64,000 nt of DNA from an uncultured Marinobacter sp. (GCF_947259545.1 NZ_CAMYMK010000008.1:62001-126000); one strand, 5' to 3'. Numbered from the stretch's first letter, positions 45,153 through 54,280 are shown. Made by a program: numbers and translations. The notes: a model not told the origin generated them from the letters alone.

Positions 45153-46373
45153 TCAGTTAACTGTGACCCTGTTTGAGGCCACTTCCAGCGAGTCGATCAG
45201 GTCTTTGAGGCGTTGGGTCATATCGGCGCTCTCGGCCAGTTGGGTCACCATATTCTGGGTGGTGTCACGGATACCCTGTACGTTGGCCAGTACGTCGTCG
45301 GTGGAAGCGGTCTGATCTGCCGACATGGTGGCGATTTCCTCGTTGGTCTCGTCAATGCGACCGACAACCGAGTTGATGGCATTCAGGGCTTTGCGACCCT
45401 CCTCGGATTCTTCCACGCATCGACTGGCGTCTGCGGAGCTTTCGGTCATCTGGGTGACAGCGGTGTCCATGGCCGTGAGCAGGCGATCAATCGTATCTTG
45501 AATCTGGTCGGTGGAGTCCTGTACCCGTTGGGCCAGGTTGCGTACTTCGTCAGCAACCACTGCGAAACCGCGTCCCTGCTCACCAGCACGGGCAGCCTCG
45601 ATGGCGGCGTTCAGGGCAAGCAGGTTGGTTTGCTCGGCAATACCCTTGATCTCGGTGACCGCATGGCTGATCTCGTGGCTGTTCTCGGCAAGGGATTCCA
45701 CGCTGGATGCCGAGTGGCGAATGATCTCTTCGAGACGGCGAATGGAGTCGGCACTGCGGGATACCCGTTCACCACCCTCCTGGGCCGTACTGCGGGCTTC
45801 GTGAGACAGGGTTTTGGCAATGCTCGCCTGCTCGGCAATGCCGCTGAAGCTCTGAAGCATGGCTTCGATCACTTCGGCAGAACGGTCGGCACCGGACTGC
45901 TGTCGGGCCAGGTCATCCCGGCGGGCCTCGGCGGCGGCAGTGAGCTCACGGACCTCGCTGTGTAGTCGGTCGATGGCTTCCTTCATGCTCCTGACCACGC
46001 CCATGGTGCGGTCCTGCATGGCGTTGAAGGCGTCGCCCATTTCACCGATTTCATCCGTGGAATCCACCTCGGCCCGCTGGCTGAGGTTGCCTGAGGCCTG
46101 TACATCCACCATGGTGCTTTTGAGACGATTAACATGGCGTTCAATAAAGGAAATCAGTAACTGGGAGCCGGCCATTTCCAGGGCCATCAGTATTGCCACA
46201 ATTCCGGCAAATTCCAGTGCGGTGTCGCTGAAGACGTCGGCAAACGTGCGGTCAGTGGCGGAGGCGATGCTGCCCATGGCATAGAGCACCAGAAGGCAAA
46301 GTACGGTCAGTACGACAATGTTCAGCAGCCAGAATTTGTATTTCAGCCGTGCGTTTTTGAGTAATTGCAGCAT
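45153..46373 (-). CDS. Methyl-accepting chemotaxis protein without large sensor domain
   Basis: This 406-residue chemoreceptor has two N-terminal membrane segments (about residues 15-35 and 50-70) separated by only about 15 residues, so there is almost no periplasmic sensor. A HAMP domain ([20 protein letters not shown]) and a signalling domain with the conserved tip [20 protein letters not shown] follow. It may sense membrane or cytoplasmic signals. It lies 52 bases before the exporter gene on the same strand, so the two could be co-transcribed. Confidence 0.92.
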   Translation of the reverse strand: MLQLLKNARLKYKFWLLNIVVLTVLCLLVLYAMGSIASATDRTFADVFSDTALEFAGIVAILMALEMAGSQLLISFIERHVNRLKSTMVDVQASGNLSQRAEVDSTDEIGEMGDAFNAMQDRTMGVVRSMKEAIDRLHSEVRELTAAAEARRDDLARQQSGADRSAEVIEAMLQSFSGIAEQASIAKTLSHEARSTAQEGGERVSRSADSIRRLEEIIRHSASSVESLAENSHEISHAVTEIKGIAEQTNLLALNAAIEAARAGEQGRGFAVVADEVRNLAQRVQDSTDQIQDTIDRLLTAMDTAVTQMTESSADASRCVEESEEGRKALNAINSVVGRIDETNEEIATMSADQTASTDDVLANVQGIRDTTQNMVTQLAESADMTQRLKDLIDSLEVASNRVTVN

Positions 46374-46519
46374 AGAAACCCGCTTTCCCTTCAGCCAGTG
46401 ACTTCCGGTATTGGAAGGTCAAGATGAGCCTGGAAACGCTAAAGCTAGCAGTAGCTGGTGAACTTTTCCTTGTTCCAGGTCATGGTCTTTGTTGGATTTA
46501 ACAATGACTCACAATGGTC

Positions 46520-47560
46520 TTAGTCGAGGGTCTTGACCGGAATCTGCTGAATATCACTGGCGGGCACCTCGGGCACGGTCAGGCCCAGGTTGTTCTTGTC
46601 GAAGACCCGATCCGCACGGTAGCTGGAGCGCACCATGGGCCCGGAAGGTACTTCCATAAAGCCCTTTTTCAGGCCGATGTCGCGGTAGCGATTGAATTCT
46701 TCCGGTGTGACATAACGCTCCACCGGCAGGTGGTTCGGGGTGGGGCGCAAGTATTGGCCCAGGGTCAGGATATCCACACCGATGGCGCGCAGGTCGTCCA
46801 TGGTTTCCAGGATATCTTCCTCGGTTTCACCCAGTCCTAGCATCAGGCTGGTCTTGGTGAGAACATCCGGGCGGTATTGCTTGGCATGGGCCAGTACGCT
46901 CAGGGTTTTTTCATAACCGGCACGGGGATCACGCACGCGGCTGGTCAGGCGTTTGACGGTTTCCACGTTCTGGGCGAATACGTCCAGGCCGGAATCCACC
47001 ACCTTTTCCACATCCGACATCACTGCGTCGAAATCCGGGGTCAGTGCTTCAACCGCCACCTCCGGCGTGCGCTGCTTGATGGCGGAAACACAGGCTGCGT
47101 AATGAGCCGCGCCGCCGTCGTCCAGATCGTCCCGGTCCACAGAGGTCAGCACGATATATCGCAACCCCATCAGTTCCACTGACTTGGCGGTATTTTCCGG
47201 CTCTTCGTGATCCAGCCATCCCTTGGGGTTGCCTGTATCCACCGCGCAGAAGCGGCAGGCGCGGGTACATACAGAGCCCATCACCATGATGGTGGCGGTG
47301 CCGTTGGTCCAGCATTCGCCAATATTGGGGCAATGGGATTCCTGGCAGACGGTACTTAGACGGTGTTCGCTGACGTTTTTGCGAACGGCGTCATAGCGCT
47401 CCCCGCCGGGCATACGCGCCCTCAGCCATTTGGGTTTGCGCTCAACGGCCGGCGTATCCTTGTGTCCGGATTGCTTGATTCCATCCTTGATGGCTGAAAA
47501 ACCATGCTCGTTGCGGAATTTGGAACCACTGCTGATACGGGGCTTCGCGCTGTCGCTCAT
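46520..47560 (-). CDS. lipA: Lipoyl synthase
   Basis: LipA inserts two sulfurs into protein-bound octanoyl groups to make lipoate. It is a radical-SAM enzyme. The 346-residue protein has the auxiliary cluster cysteines in [13 protein letters not shown], the radical-SAM cluster CTRACRFC and the C-terminal [10 protein letters not shown] region with the conserved RSSY serine ligand. It stands alone here, far from lipB at 13593. Confidence 0.97.
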   Translation of the reverse strand: MSDSAKPRISSGSKFRNEHGFSAIKDGIKQSGHKDTPAVERKPKWLRARMPGGERYDAVRKNVSEHRLSTVCQESHCPNIGECWTNGTATIMVMGSVCTRACRFCAVDTGNPKGWLDHEEPENTAKSVELMGLRYIVLTSVDRDDLDDGGAAHYAACVSAIKQRTPEVAVEALTPDFDAVMSDVEKVVDSGLDVFAQNVETVKRLTSRVRDPRAGYEKTLSVLAHAKQYRPDVLTKTSLMLGLGETEEDILETMDDLRAIGVDILTLGQYLRPTPNHLPVERYVTPEEFNRYRDIGLKKGFMEVPSGPMVRSSYRADRVFDKNNLGLTVPEVPASDIQQIPVKTLD

Positions 47561-47688
47561 TGCAACCGGACTCTCATTAAAACTTAGGGGATTCGTAAAG
47601 GGTAATGCCCGGGCAGGGTAGATACAAGGCAGATACGGGCAATCACGGGGATAACCGGACCCGACATTCGTCGAACCCGGTTACAGAG

Positions 47689-48966
47689 TCAGCTACCGGC
47701 TTTGTCCAGCGCCTGAGTGATGTCGGCGATGATGTCGTCCACGTGTTCAATGCCAATAGACAGGCGCACCAGATCCTCGCTCACCCCCGCACTCTTGAGT
47801 TCGTCCGGGTTCAACTGGCGATGGGTGGTGGTAGCCGGATGACAGGCCAGGGACTTGGCGTCCCCGATGTTCACCAGGCGATAGATCAGTTCCAGCGCGT
47901 CGATAAACCTCGCGCCTGCCTCGCGTCCACCCTTAATGCCGAAGCTCAGGATGCCTGAGGCCTTACCGCCGCAGATTTTCTCGCACGTTGCCTTGTAAGG
48001 GCTATCGGCCAGGGCGGCGTAGTTGACCCATTCCACGGAGGGATGGTTCTGCAGGAAGTTGGCGACTTTCTCTGCGTTCTCGCAATGGCGTTCCATGCGC
48101 AGTGCCAGGGTTTCCAGGCCCTGCATGATCAGGAAAGCATTGAATGGAGCCAGAGCGGCGCCGGTGTTGCGCAGAGGTACCACGCGACAGCGACCGATAA
48201 AGGCCGCCGCGCCGAGCGCTTCGGTGTAGACCACACCGTGATAGGACGGGTCCGGCTCGTTCAGCATCGGGAACTTGTCGGCACTGGCCTTCCAGTCGAA
48301 CTTGCCGGAATCCACCACAACGCCCGCCACGGTAGTGCCATGGCCACCGATGTACTTGGTAAGGGAATGAATCACGATATCCGCACCGTGATCGAAGGGG
48401 CGGCACAGGAAGGGTGTGGCTACGGTGTTATCCACGATCAGTGGAATACCATGTTTATGGGCGATATCGGCCCAGCGCTGGATGTCCACCACATTGCCGG
48501 CCGGGTTGCCGATGGATTCGCAGAACAGGGCGCGGGTGTTGTCATCAATGGCGTTTTCCACGGCTGCGAAATCGTCGTGCTGCACCATGCGACAATCTAT
48601 GCCCTGGTTTGGCAGGGAATGGGCAAACAGATTGTAAGTACCGCCGTAGAGCTGGCCGGTGCTTACGATGTTGTTTCCAACCTTGCAGATCGTTTGTAGC
48701 GCATAGGTGATGGCTGCCATACCGGAAGCCACAGCCAGTGCGCCCACACCACCTTCCAGCTCCGCCATGCGTTCTTCCAGAACGGCGTTGGTGGGGTTCA
48801 TGATGCGGGTATAGATATTACCCTGTACCTTCAGATCAAACAGGTCGGCGCCATGCTGGGTGTCATCAAAGGTGTAGGAAGTGGTCTGGTAAATTGGTGT
48901 GGTTGCGGCCCGGGTGGTGGGGTCGCTCTTGAAGCCCGCGTGAAGGGCGAGGGTTTCCGGTCTCAT
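47689..48966 (-). CDS. metY: O-acetylhomoserine/O-succinylhomoserine sulfhydrylase-type enzyme
   Basis: This 425-residue PLP enzyme is of the Cys/Met metabolism family. It starts MRPETLALHAGFKSDPTTRA; the longer in-frame form to 49080 lacks family features. The PLP lysine is in IHSLTKYIGGHGT, and ERMAELEGGVGALAVASGMA is the cofactor loop. The internal length and the motif NIYTRIMNPT favour O-acetylhomoserine sulfhydrylase (MetY), which makes homocysteine from sulfide. A hairpin with arms GAAGCCC and GGGCTTC at 49031-49049 lies in its upstream region. Confidence 0.9.
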   Translation of the reverse strand: MRPETLALHAGFKSDPTTRAATTPIYQTTSYTFDDTQHGADLFDLKVQGNIYTRIMNPTNAVLEERMAELEGGVGALAVASGMAAITYALQTICKVGNNIVSTGQLYGGTYNLFAHSLPNQGIDCRMVQHDDFAAVENAIDDNTRALFCESIGNPAGNVVDIQRWADIAHKHGIPLIVDNTVATPFLCRPFDHGADIVIHSLTKYIGGHGTTVAGVVVDSGKFDWKASADKFPMLNEPDPSYHGVVYTEALGAAAFIGRCRVVPLRNTGAALAPFNAFLIMQGLETLALRMERHCENAEKVANFLQNHPSVEWVNYAALADSPYKATCEKICGGKASGILSFGIKGGREAGARFIDALELIYRLVNIGDAKSLACHPATTTHRQLNPDELKSAGVSEDLVRLSIGIEHVDDIIADITQALDKAGS

Positions 48967-49154
48967 ATCAACGGTCCTTGCTGTTACGTGTTTGTTATTC
49001 GTTGCGATACAGGAGTATGCCACATCAACTGAAGCCCGAGCAGGGCTTCTGGCATTAAATGAGTACCGCCGGTCTATCATTAATCACTATGATTAGATCG
49101 TTGTAGGAAGTGCCGGTAAGATGCCGGTGTTCACTCATTGAAGAGAGAGTATCC

Positions 49155-49736
49155 ATGAACACGAAAATGATTCGTTCCACTGTGATTGCAACAGGTATTG
49201 TTCTGGCCGGAAGCCTGTCAACTGCGCCAGCCTGGGCTCAGTCTGAAGCTGCCGACAATGCCCAGCGAGCAATGGAAATGTCCGAAAAAGGCGAAGGCAA
49301 GGCTCGCGAAGCGAAAGAGAAAGCGAAAGAAGCCCGCAACAAGGGCAAGGAAAAAGCAGCAGAAATGCGTGAGCGCGCTGAAGAGGATGCCGAGGACGCA
49401 CGGGATCGCGCCGAAGACGAGGCTGAGAAGGCGCGTGAACGTGCTGAAGATGAGGCCGAGCGCAATCGTGAGCGTGCCGAGGAAGAAGTCGAGCGCAACC
49501 GCGAGCGTGCCGAAGAGGAAGCGGAGCGTAATCGTGAGCGTGCTGAGGACGAGGCTGAACGTGCCCGCGAGCGCGCCGAAGAGGCGGAAGAAAGGGGCGA
49601 GAATGCCCGGGAGCAGGTAGAGGCTTCCAATCGGGATAATGAAAACCGCAAGGCTGACCCTGCATCAAAAGGCAGCGAAAAAGGCCAAGAGAAGAAGAAA
49701 GAGAACGCCAAAGCCTGGTGGAATATCTGGGACTGA
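49155..49736 (+). CDS. Secreted hendecad-repeat coiled-coil protein
   Basis: This 193-residue protein has a signal peptide cut near AWAQS and a long charged body. Residues ~72-137 contain six exact-length 11-residue repeats (RERAEEDAEDA, RDRAEDEAEKA, RERAEDEAERN, RERAEEEVERN, RERAEEEAERN, RERAEDEAERA) plus a seventh partial one. At the DNA level these are 33-base tandem units at 49368-49565. Eleven-residue repeats form long right-handed coiled coils, as in LEA-like and some envelope proteins. It ends AWWNIWD. Periplasmic location is inferred; function unknown. Two tandem hairpins follow. Confidence 0.8.
   Translation: MNTKMIRSTVIATGIVLAGSLSTAPAWAQSEAADNAQRAMEMSEKGEGKAREAKEKAKEARNKGKEKAAEMRERAEEDAEDARDRAEDEAEKARERAEDEAERNRERAEEEVERNRERAEEEAERNRERAEDEAERARERAEEAEERGENAREQVEASNRDNENRKADPASKGSEKGQEKKKENAKAWWNIWD
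49368..49589 (+). repeat. 33-base tandem repeats coding 11-residue units
   Basis: Six full units of 33 bases run from 49368 to 49565, each opening CGTGAGCG or a close variant (CGG/CGC), and a partial seventh follows. Synonymous changes between units show they are not very recent copies. Confidence 0.85.
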
Positions 49737-49756
49737 ATCAGATCAGATCCTGAAGA

Positions 49757-49814
49757 CGAGTTGGCCGGCGTTGTGCGCAATCCGGCCAACTCGGGCGGGG
49801 CACTGAGGCCCCGC
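49757..49814. terminator. Two tandem hairpins after the coiled-coil gene
   Basis: A perfect 12-base stem CGAGTTGGCCGG / CCGGCCAACTCG (49757-49793) is followed at once by a second stem GCGGGGC / GCCCCGC (49795-49814). There is no T-run, so they may act as transcript-end stabilisers or a processing site rather than a classical terminator. Confidence 0.5.
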
Positions 49815-49965
49815 GGTTCTTGACCCATTACCCACCTGGTCAGCCTCATCGACCCGCTCTAAGAACTCTGCCTGAGTCTGCGCAATCCATACGATGACCC
49901 AAACTGGGATCAGTGTTTGCATGACTTCATGCTCTGTTATACCCCGCAAGAAAGAGAATCGATAA

Positions 49966-50304
49966 ATGACTGACTCAGTTTTTAAAGCAACATTAATTGT
50001 GGCCTGTCTTTTCTTCACGGGCTTCTTTGCACTAGTCGTCGTGCCGCCGCTTATTGAGAATTTTGATGTATGGGGCGCATTTGCAGCAGGGTTTGTAAAC
50101 CCATATTCCAGCGGCTACTCGATGGACGTACTTGTTTGCTGGGCTATTCTTGCGGCCTGGGTCGTGTACGAAGCAAAGAAATACTCGGTTCGGAAGGGGT
50201 GGGTTTGTCTGCTTCTTGGCATTGTTCCTGGCGTCGCGGTGGGGTTTGCTTTGTATTTGCTTCTTCGAGAAAAACAAATCAGAGCGGTCAGGCGTGATGC
50301 ATAA
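49966..50304 (+). CDS. DUF2834 family membrane protein
   Basis: This 112-residue protein has three membrane segments. The middle reads NPYSSGYSMDVLVCWAILAA and WVVYEAKKYSVRKGW, which match the DUF2834 family; it ends LYLLLREKQIRAV. Function unknown. Codon use is more AT-rich than in neighbours on the left, marking the start of the accessory stretch. Confidence 0.75.
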   Translation: MTDSVFKATLIVACLFFTGFFALVVVPPLIENFDVWGAFAAGFVNPYSSGYSMDVLVCWAILAAWVVYEAKKYSVRKGWVCLLLGIVPGVAVGFALYLLLREKQIRAVRRDA

Positions 50305-50352
50305 CCAGTTGCTTCAGCCGTCCCTGCGCCGATTTAAGCAACTTTATAATAA

Positions 50353-51336
50353 TTATCGCTTTTTGGTGAGCCGATCTATTAACTTGAATGAACTCTGTAT
50401 TGCACCGTTTCTTAGCTTAGATGAAAGGGCATCGACGCGCCGTGACAAACCTGAACGATTAGAGGGCTCCAAGTGTACTGTATCACCTACCCGAATGATG
50501 CCAGGCTTGATCACTGAAAGGTTAACCCCGAGGTGACGCTGAGTGTGCGCTTCCAATGCTCGTAGCACCTTCGCATCTTTCTTCATTGTTACTTGTGGTT
50601 GGGCGGGCATGGAGCAGCGCACCGTTCGAGAAACGACTTTTAACACGGTTTCTCCGATATAAAGCTTACCTTCCACCCATTGAAATTCGTCAAAATCAAA
50701 ACTGTCTGAGCCGGTGTCTATGAACAGGTTTGGCCGGAAGCGCTCGACACAGAAATCCCCGTCGGGTTCCAATAGTTTTAACTTTTCGAGGGAGCTGTTT
50801 GTTAGCAGATGCAGAGGGTAGACGTCATGGTACCTGCCCAGGGGGGTTGCGAAAATGGCAAGCTCCATCATTAAGCGCCAGGTTACTGAAGACATGTCCG
50901 GCATTTCTTTGGTTGCGAACTGCTTTTTCATCGCCGTAGCGCCTGCAGGCACTTTTAAGCGGTAGTGCTGTAGATTTGTTTTAGGTTGCAGGGGCCAAAG
51001 ACTGACGGGTTTACCAATAGCCGCACTTAATTTTTCATTGATATTGTCATCGGCGCTCTTTACCAGGCTGCCATCCGGTAACTCTATGGTTACAGGGGAG
51101 ACTCTCTCTGGGCTGGGTTCTTTGTCATAGATAGCTTTGAATTTAAGGAGTTTTGGGTTTTTTCTGACGGTGCTGAGTTCTCCAATTGATTCGTCCCTTA
51201 GTGCCCAGTTGCGATCGCCTAGCATCCCCGTTTTTCCTATGACGCCTTCTTCTACCCGGGTCCCCTCCATTGACTTCACGGGATAACGCCATAATTCGCT
51301 TACCTTGCCTACTTCAAGCCGTTTTTTCTCATCCAT
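50353..51336 (-). CDS. MOSC domain protein with N-terminal beta-barrel domain
   Basis: This 327-residue protein has a MOSC_N domain (SELWRYPVKSMEG at the start, DRNWALRDE) and a C-terminal MOSC domain with the conserved cysteine in RTVRCSMPAQPQ. Relatives such as YcbX and mARC bind molybdenum cofactor and reduce N-hydroxylated compounds. About 100 residues separate the two domains, and no [2Fe-2S] ferredoxin domain follows as it does in YcbX, so a partner reductase would be needed. It is in the AT-richer stretch. Confidence 0.82.
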   Translation of the reverse strand: MDEKKRLEVGKVSELWRYPVKSMEGTRVEEGVIGKTGMLGDRNWALRDESIGELSTVRKNPKLLKFKAIYDKEPSPERVSPVTIELPDGSLVKSADDNINEKLSAAIGKPVSLWPLQPKTNLQHYRLKVPAGATAMKKQFATKEMPDMSSVTWRLMMELAIFATPLGRYHDVYPLHLLTNSSLEKLKLLEPDGDFCVERFRPNLFIDTGSDSFDFDEFQWVEGKLYIGETVLKVVSRTVRCSMPAQPQVTMKKDAKVLRALEAHTQRHLGVNLSVIKPGIIRVGDTVHLEPSNRSGLSRRVDALSSKLRNGAIQSSFKLIDRLTKKR

Positions 51337-51734
51337 TGTATTGCCCTTTTAAACTGCCTTCTTCATATCGATCCACCGTTTACAGGATGCCTTCAATCAA
51401 TTTTACCCCTGCATACCGAAGAATCTTTATATCTTGGAGGGTGGGAAGTATCCATTTTAAATGCCTTTGCAGATCACGGCATGTCTTTTCGTTTTTCCAC
51501 AAATTCATTTTCGTATCGTTATTTTCAACCCCAATGCAGCCGCCTCTCATGGTGATTCGGCCGCATTTTGTAATTCTCGTATAGTGGACAAGTTGACGGT
51601 TATCCTCGATGGACGGCTTCGTTCAGGTCGGGCATCGCCTTACCCCTTTGTCGGATCCGATCGTTGACTGAGAATAAGCGTACGCGTACGATTTAGTCAA
51701 ATGAGAGCGCTTTGGTTCCGAGGGTGAGGTGTTG
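51337..51734. other. Gene-free stretch upstream of the TetR gene
   Basis: About 400 AT-rich bases between the MOSC start and a small frame at 51735 contain no gene I can support. A 65-codon frame beginning at 51387 has no recognisable features. A 12-base palindrome at 51679 is the only clear signal. Confidence 0.6.
51679..51690. promoter_or_regulatory. Palindrome, candidate TetR operator
   Basis: CGTACGCGTACG is a perfect 12-base palindrome. It lies inside an outer pair TTGACT (51664) / AGTCAA (51695). Its position upstream of the TetR gene fits an autoregulatory operator, but no experiment or homologous site is known to me. Confidence 0.35.
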
Positions 51735-51866
51735 ATGGACGATCTCGTTATCAAAAATGTAACGGTATGGGCCGGGCCCCGACCGAAACCTCGCCGAGGC
51801 TGGGTAACCATGCCGTTTATGCCTATACCATCGCAAAGTCTAAAGGCATCACGGGAATGTCCATGA
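51735..51866 (+). pseudogene. Small frame resembling an amidohydrolase N-terminus
   Basis: After a GAGGTG site the frame reads MDDLVIKNVTVWAG, like the first strands of amidohydrolase or dihydroorotase-type enzymes, then continues with unrelated residues to a stop after 43 codons. It overlaps the TetR start in another frame. It may be a gene remnant or a chance frame. Confidence 0.25.
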
Positions 51867-52471
51867 ATCAAGACACTAAGATGGGGAGGCCCAAACAATC
51901 GGATGATGAGCGGCAGCAAAAGGTCGATGCAATCATTCAATCGGCTCAATCTCTGTTTATAGCGGAAGGGTTTCCGTCGGTTTCCATGAGAAAGATTGCT
52001 GCAAAAGCCAGCATGGGTACGATGACGTTATACAAGTACTTTCCGAACAAGAATGCGATTTTGCATCATATCTGGGCTGGTTTTTTCGATGAACTATTCG
52101 ATTTAGTGAGGTCGGATGTTGAAAAGGAAACAGATGCGAAAAGTAAGTTGAAGGCGATGTGTATGACTTACTTGAATTACTGGGTAGGGCACCCGGATCG
52201 GTTCCGTATCGTTTTTCTCAACGAAGACAGAGCTTCGTCCACCGATGAATTTTTTATTAACCATGCCAACATCACGCAAGAAATGCTGCTCACTGTTGGT
52301 CCTATGATGCAAGATTTATCAAAGTCTGTTGATCCATCTTCAATGATGGTATTTCTGGAAAGTTTGATGTGCTTTGTTCATGGGGTTGCATTGAATGTCA
52401 TCACGATCAGTGAATACCCATGGAGTGATTACGAAAAGTACATCGATATTTTTTTGGATTCAAAATTCTAA
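51857..52471 (+). CDS. TetR family transcriptional regulator
   Basis: This 204-residue regulator starts MSMNQDTKMGRPKQSDDERQ; ATGs at 51857 and 51863 are both possible, while an in-frame extension to 51767 is unlike the family. The helix-turn-helix is FPSVSMRKIAAKASMGTMTL followed by YKYFPNKNAILHHIW. The C-terminal ligand domain is unassigned. It probably controls the flavoprotein gene that starts 72 bases downstream. Confidence 0.88.
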   Translation: MSMNQDTKMGRPKQSDDERQQKVDAIIQSAQSLFIAEGFPSVSMRKIAAKASMGTMTLYKYFPNKNAILHHIWAGFFDELFDLVRSDVEKETDAKSKLKAMCMTYLNYWVGHPDRFRIVFLNEDRASSTDEFFINHANITQEMLLTVGPMMQDLSKSVDPSSMMVFLESLMCFVHGVALNVITISEYPWSDYEKYIDIFLDSKF

Positions 52472-52543
52472 TCAATATGCCATGAACATCTTGGCCGCTT
52501 ATGGCTGTGGTTGTATAAATAACATACAGGAAACACATTACAT

Positions 52544-53545
52544 ATGAAGCTGACCAAGATTGAACAGGTTCAGAAAAGAGTCGGGAAATTGCCGGCACCT
52601 CGAGACCTTAAAGTCATCGACCATGCTGACGAGCATGCCGTGCGTTGGCTGTCGTATTCTAATTTCGCGTTTATCGCTTTTGGCAAAGCCGGAGATATTC
52701 AGCTTACCTCAGCGGGTGGTGAAAGAGGTTTTGTGTCTACTTCCGATTCCGGGCATTTGCTCATTCACCTGGCTGCACTAGACGATGGAAGTATCGTTGA
52801 GCAGGGTTTGTCTTTTGGTGCACTGTTTATGGTGAGTGGTATGGACGAAACCTTGCGCGTCAATGGTAGGGTCTCTCATATTAATGATGGACTAGCGACT
52901 TTGGAAGTGGAGGAGTGTTATTTACACTGCGCCAAATCGTTCCGCCGCTCGAATTTTTGGTCGCCTCGGTCAGTAGGGCGGTCGCATGATGAGATATCGG
53001 ATTTCGTTAAGCGGTCCAGATTTTTGGTTCTGGCAAGCATCAATAGTCGTGGGCAAGCGGATGTCAGCCCAAAAGGTGATCCGGAGAATTTTCTAATCCA
53101 AGAGGACGGTGGCTTTATCTGTTTCTCTGATCGCCCAGGTAATCGAAGAATAGACAGTTTCGGCAACATTATTGAGCAGCCGGACGTTAGCATTATAGCC
53201 TTGGTGCCAGGTTGCAAGGACATTCTCGAGCTTAAGGGTACAGCAGAGCTTTGCACTGATGAGCATCTCCTGGATAGATTCGAGATAGAAGGTAAGAAGC
53301 CAAAGCTCATCACAAGAATAAATCCAGCCTCAATGCGAATAAGACCAAGCTTGGCCATTGCCAATTCAGTTCTGTGGCCCGCGGAAAAAGTGCCTGAAGA
53401 TCTGAGGCCTTCAGAGATTTTTAAGGCTCACGTGAAAAAAAGTAAAGAGAGTTCTCTGCAAGCAAAGGTTGCGCGTGCAGCGGTGTCTTTGCCTGGCGCT
53501 ATGGAGAAGGGCCTGGAGTTGGACTATAAACATAACATGTACTGA
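52544..53545 (+). CDS. PPOX/MSMEG_1061-type flavoprotein with a duplicated domain
   Basis: This 333-residue protein combines two related segments. Residues ~100-145 (ETLRVNGRVSHI, then ECYLHCAKSFRRSNFW) look like the C-terminal half of a pyridoxamine-phosphate-oxidase-like flavoprotein. Residues ~155-245 (ASINSRGQADVSPKGDPENF, SDRPGNRRIDSFGNIIEQPD) are a second, full split-barrel with the FMN/F420-family motif. So the N-terminal domain appears degenerate or partial. Cofactor and substrate are unknown. It sits downstream of the TetR gene, its likely regulator. Confidence 0.75.
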   Translation: MKLTKIEQVQKRVGKLPAPRDLKVIDHADEHAVRWLSYSNFAFIAFGKAGDIQLTSAGGERGFVSTSDSGHLLIHLAALDDGSIVEQGLSFGALFMVSGMDETLRVNGRVSHINDGLATLEVEECYLHCAKSFRRSNFWSPRSVGRSHDEISDFVKRSRFLVLASINSRGQADVSPKGDPENFLIQEDGGFICFSDRPGNRRIDSFGNIIEQPDVSIIALVPGCKDILELKGTAELCTDEHLLDRFEIEGKKPKLITRINPASMRIRPSLAIANSVLWPAEKVPEDLRPSEIFKAHVKKSKESSLQAKVARAAVSLPGAMEKGLELDYKHNMY

Positions 53546-53613
53546 GCTGATGGTAGCTCACCGTCCCGCCCCATCGAATTGAGGTTAAAAGTACTTAAGT
53601 TTTCACGAGAGTG

Positions 53614-54123
53614 ATGGGAATAAGCGGTGTGAGATATTTTGCCTACGGATCAAACATGTCCCTCCCAAGGTTGCGGCAAAGGGTTCCCGGCGCCAAGCGA
53701 CTAGGCGCCTATGCGCTTGCAGAGCACTCTCTGCGGTTTCATAAGGTGAGCAAGATAGATGGATCTGCAAAATGCGATGCTCTGTTTACAGGCCACTCTG
53801 AAGACTGTGTGATCGGTGCGCTGTTCGAAATACCCGAGAACGAAAAACTAGCCCTGGATCGGGCCGAAGGCCTGGGTTTTGGCTATGAAGAAAAGCGTGT
53901 CTTGGTCAGTGATTCTCAGGGGAGCGTCGTTGAAGCGTTTACTTACTATGCAACCCATACCGATCCTGATTTGCTGCCTTACTCCTGGTACCTATACCAC
54001 GTCATATACGGCGCGATGGAAACAGACGTTCCAGCTGGTTACTTGGGTGCTATAGAAGCGACCATCAGTAAGGAAGACCCTGACAGGGATCGGGATGCGA
54101 GTGAGCGTGCAATATACCGTTAA
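53614..54123 (+). CDS. Gamma-glutamylcyclotransferase-like protein
   Basis: This 169-residue protein has the GGCT fold signature YFAYGSNMSLPRL and the catalytic glutamate region LDRAEGLGFGYEEK. Such enzymes cyclise gamma-glutamyl amino acids to 5-oxoproline or act as detoxifying amidases. The ATG at 53614 follows a GTG at 53611. It is the last gene of the AT-richer stretch. Confidence 0.85.
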   Translation: MGISGVRYFAYGSNMSLPRLRQRVPGAKRLGAYALAEHSLRFHKVSKIDGSAKCDALFTGHSEDCVIGALFEIPENEKLALDRAEGLGFGYEEKRVLVSDSQGSVVEAFTYYATHTDPDLLPYSWYLYHVIYGAMETDVPAGYLGAIEATISKEDPDRDRDASERAIYR

Positions 54124-54163
54124 CAAGAACCGGTGCGGGGGCAAAAAGGGGAGGGCAACCAAC

Positions 54164-54194
54164 AAAAAAGGGCCGCGACGTTAATCGCGACCCT
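54164..54194 (-). terminator. Terminator after tRNA-Met
   Basis: On the minus strand AGGGTCGCG pairs with CGCGGCCCT (one U-G pair), followed by TTTTTTG. It lies ten bases past the tRNA 3' end. Confidence 0.85.
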
Positions 54195-54203
54195 TTCGAA
54201 TAC

Positions 54204-54280
54204 TGGTAGCAAGGGGCGGAGTCGAACCGCCGACCCCAGCATTATGAGTGCTGTGCTCTAACCAACTGAGCTACCTTGCC
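54204..54280 (-). tRNA. tRNA-Met (anticodon CAT)
   Basis: The minus strand reads GGCAAGGTAGCTCAGTTGG at the 5' end, the anticodon arm CAGCACTCATAATGCTG and 3' end CTTGCTACCA with encoded CCA. The body matches elongator tRNA-Met much better than the CAU tRNA-Ile2 or initiator tRNA. The first pair is G-U rather than G-C. Confidence 0.9.

Noticed and set aside
48967-49154. Methionine-related riboswitch (SAM class) before metY
   Set aside because: Only one short hairpin is visible; no SAM-I, SAM-II or SAH core sequence could be recognised.
49368-49589. 33-base tandem units as a CRISPR or minisatellite outside genes
   Set aside because: They are in frame within a coding sequence with a signal peptide and encode the hendecads.
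54204-54280. tRNA-Met as an integration site for the accessory stretch
   Set aside because: No integrase gene and no second copy of the tRNA 3' end found near 49.7-50 kb.
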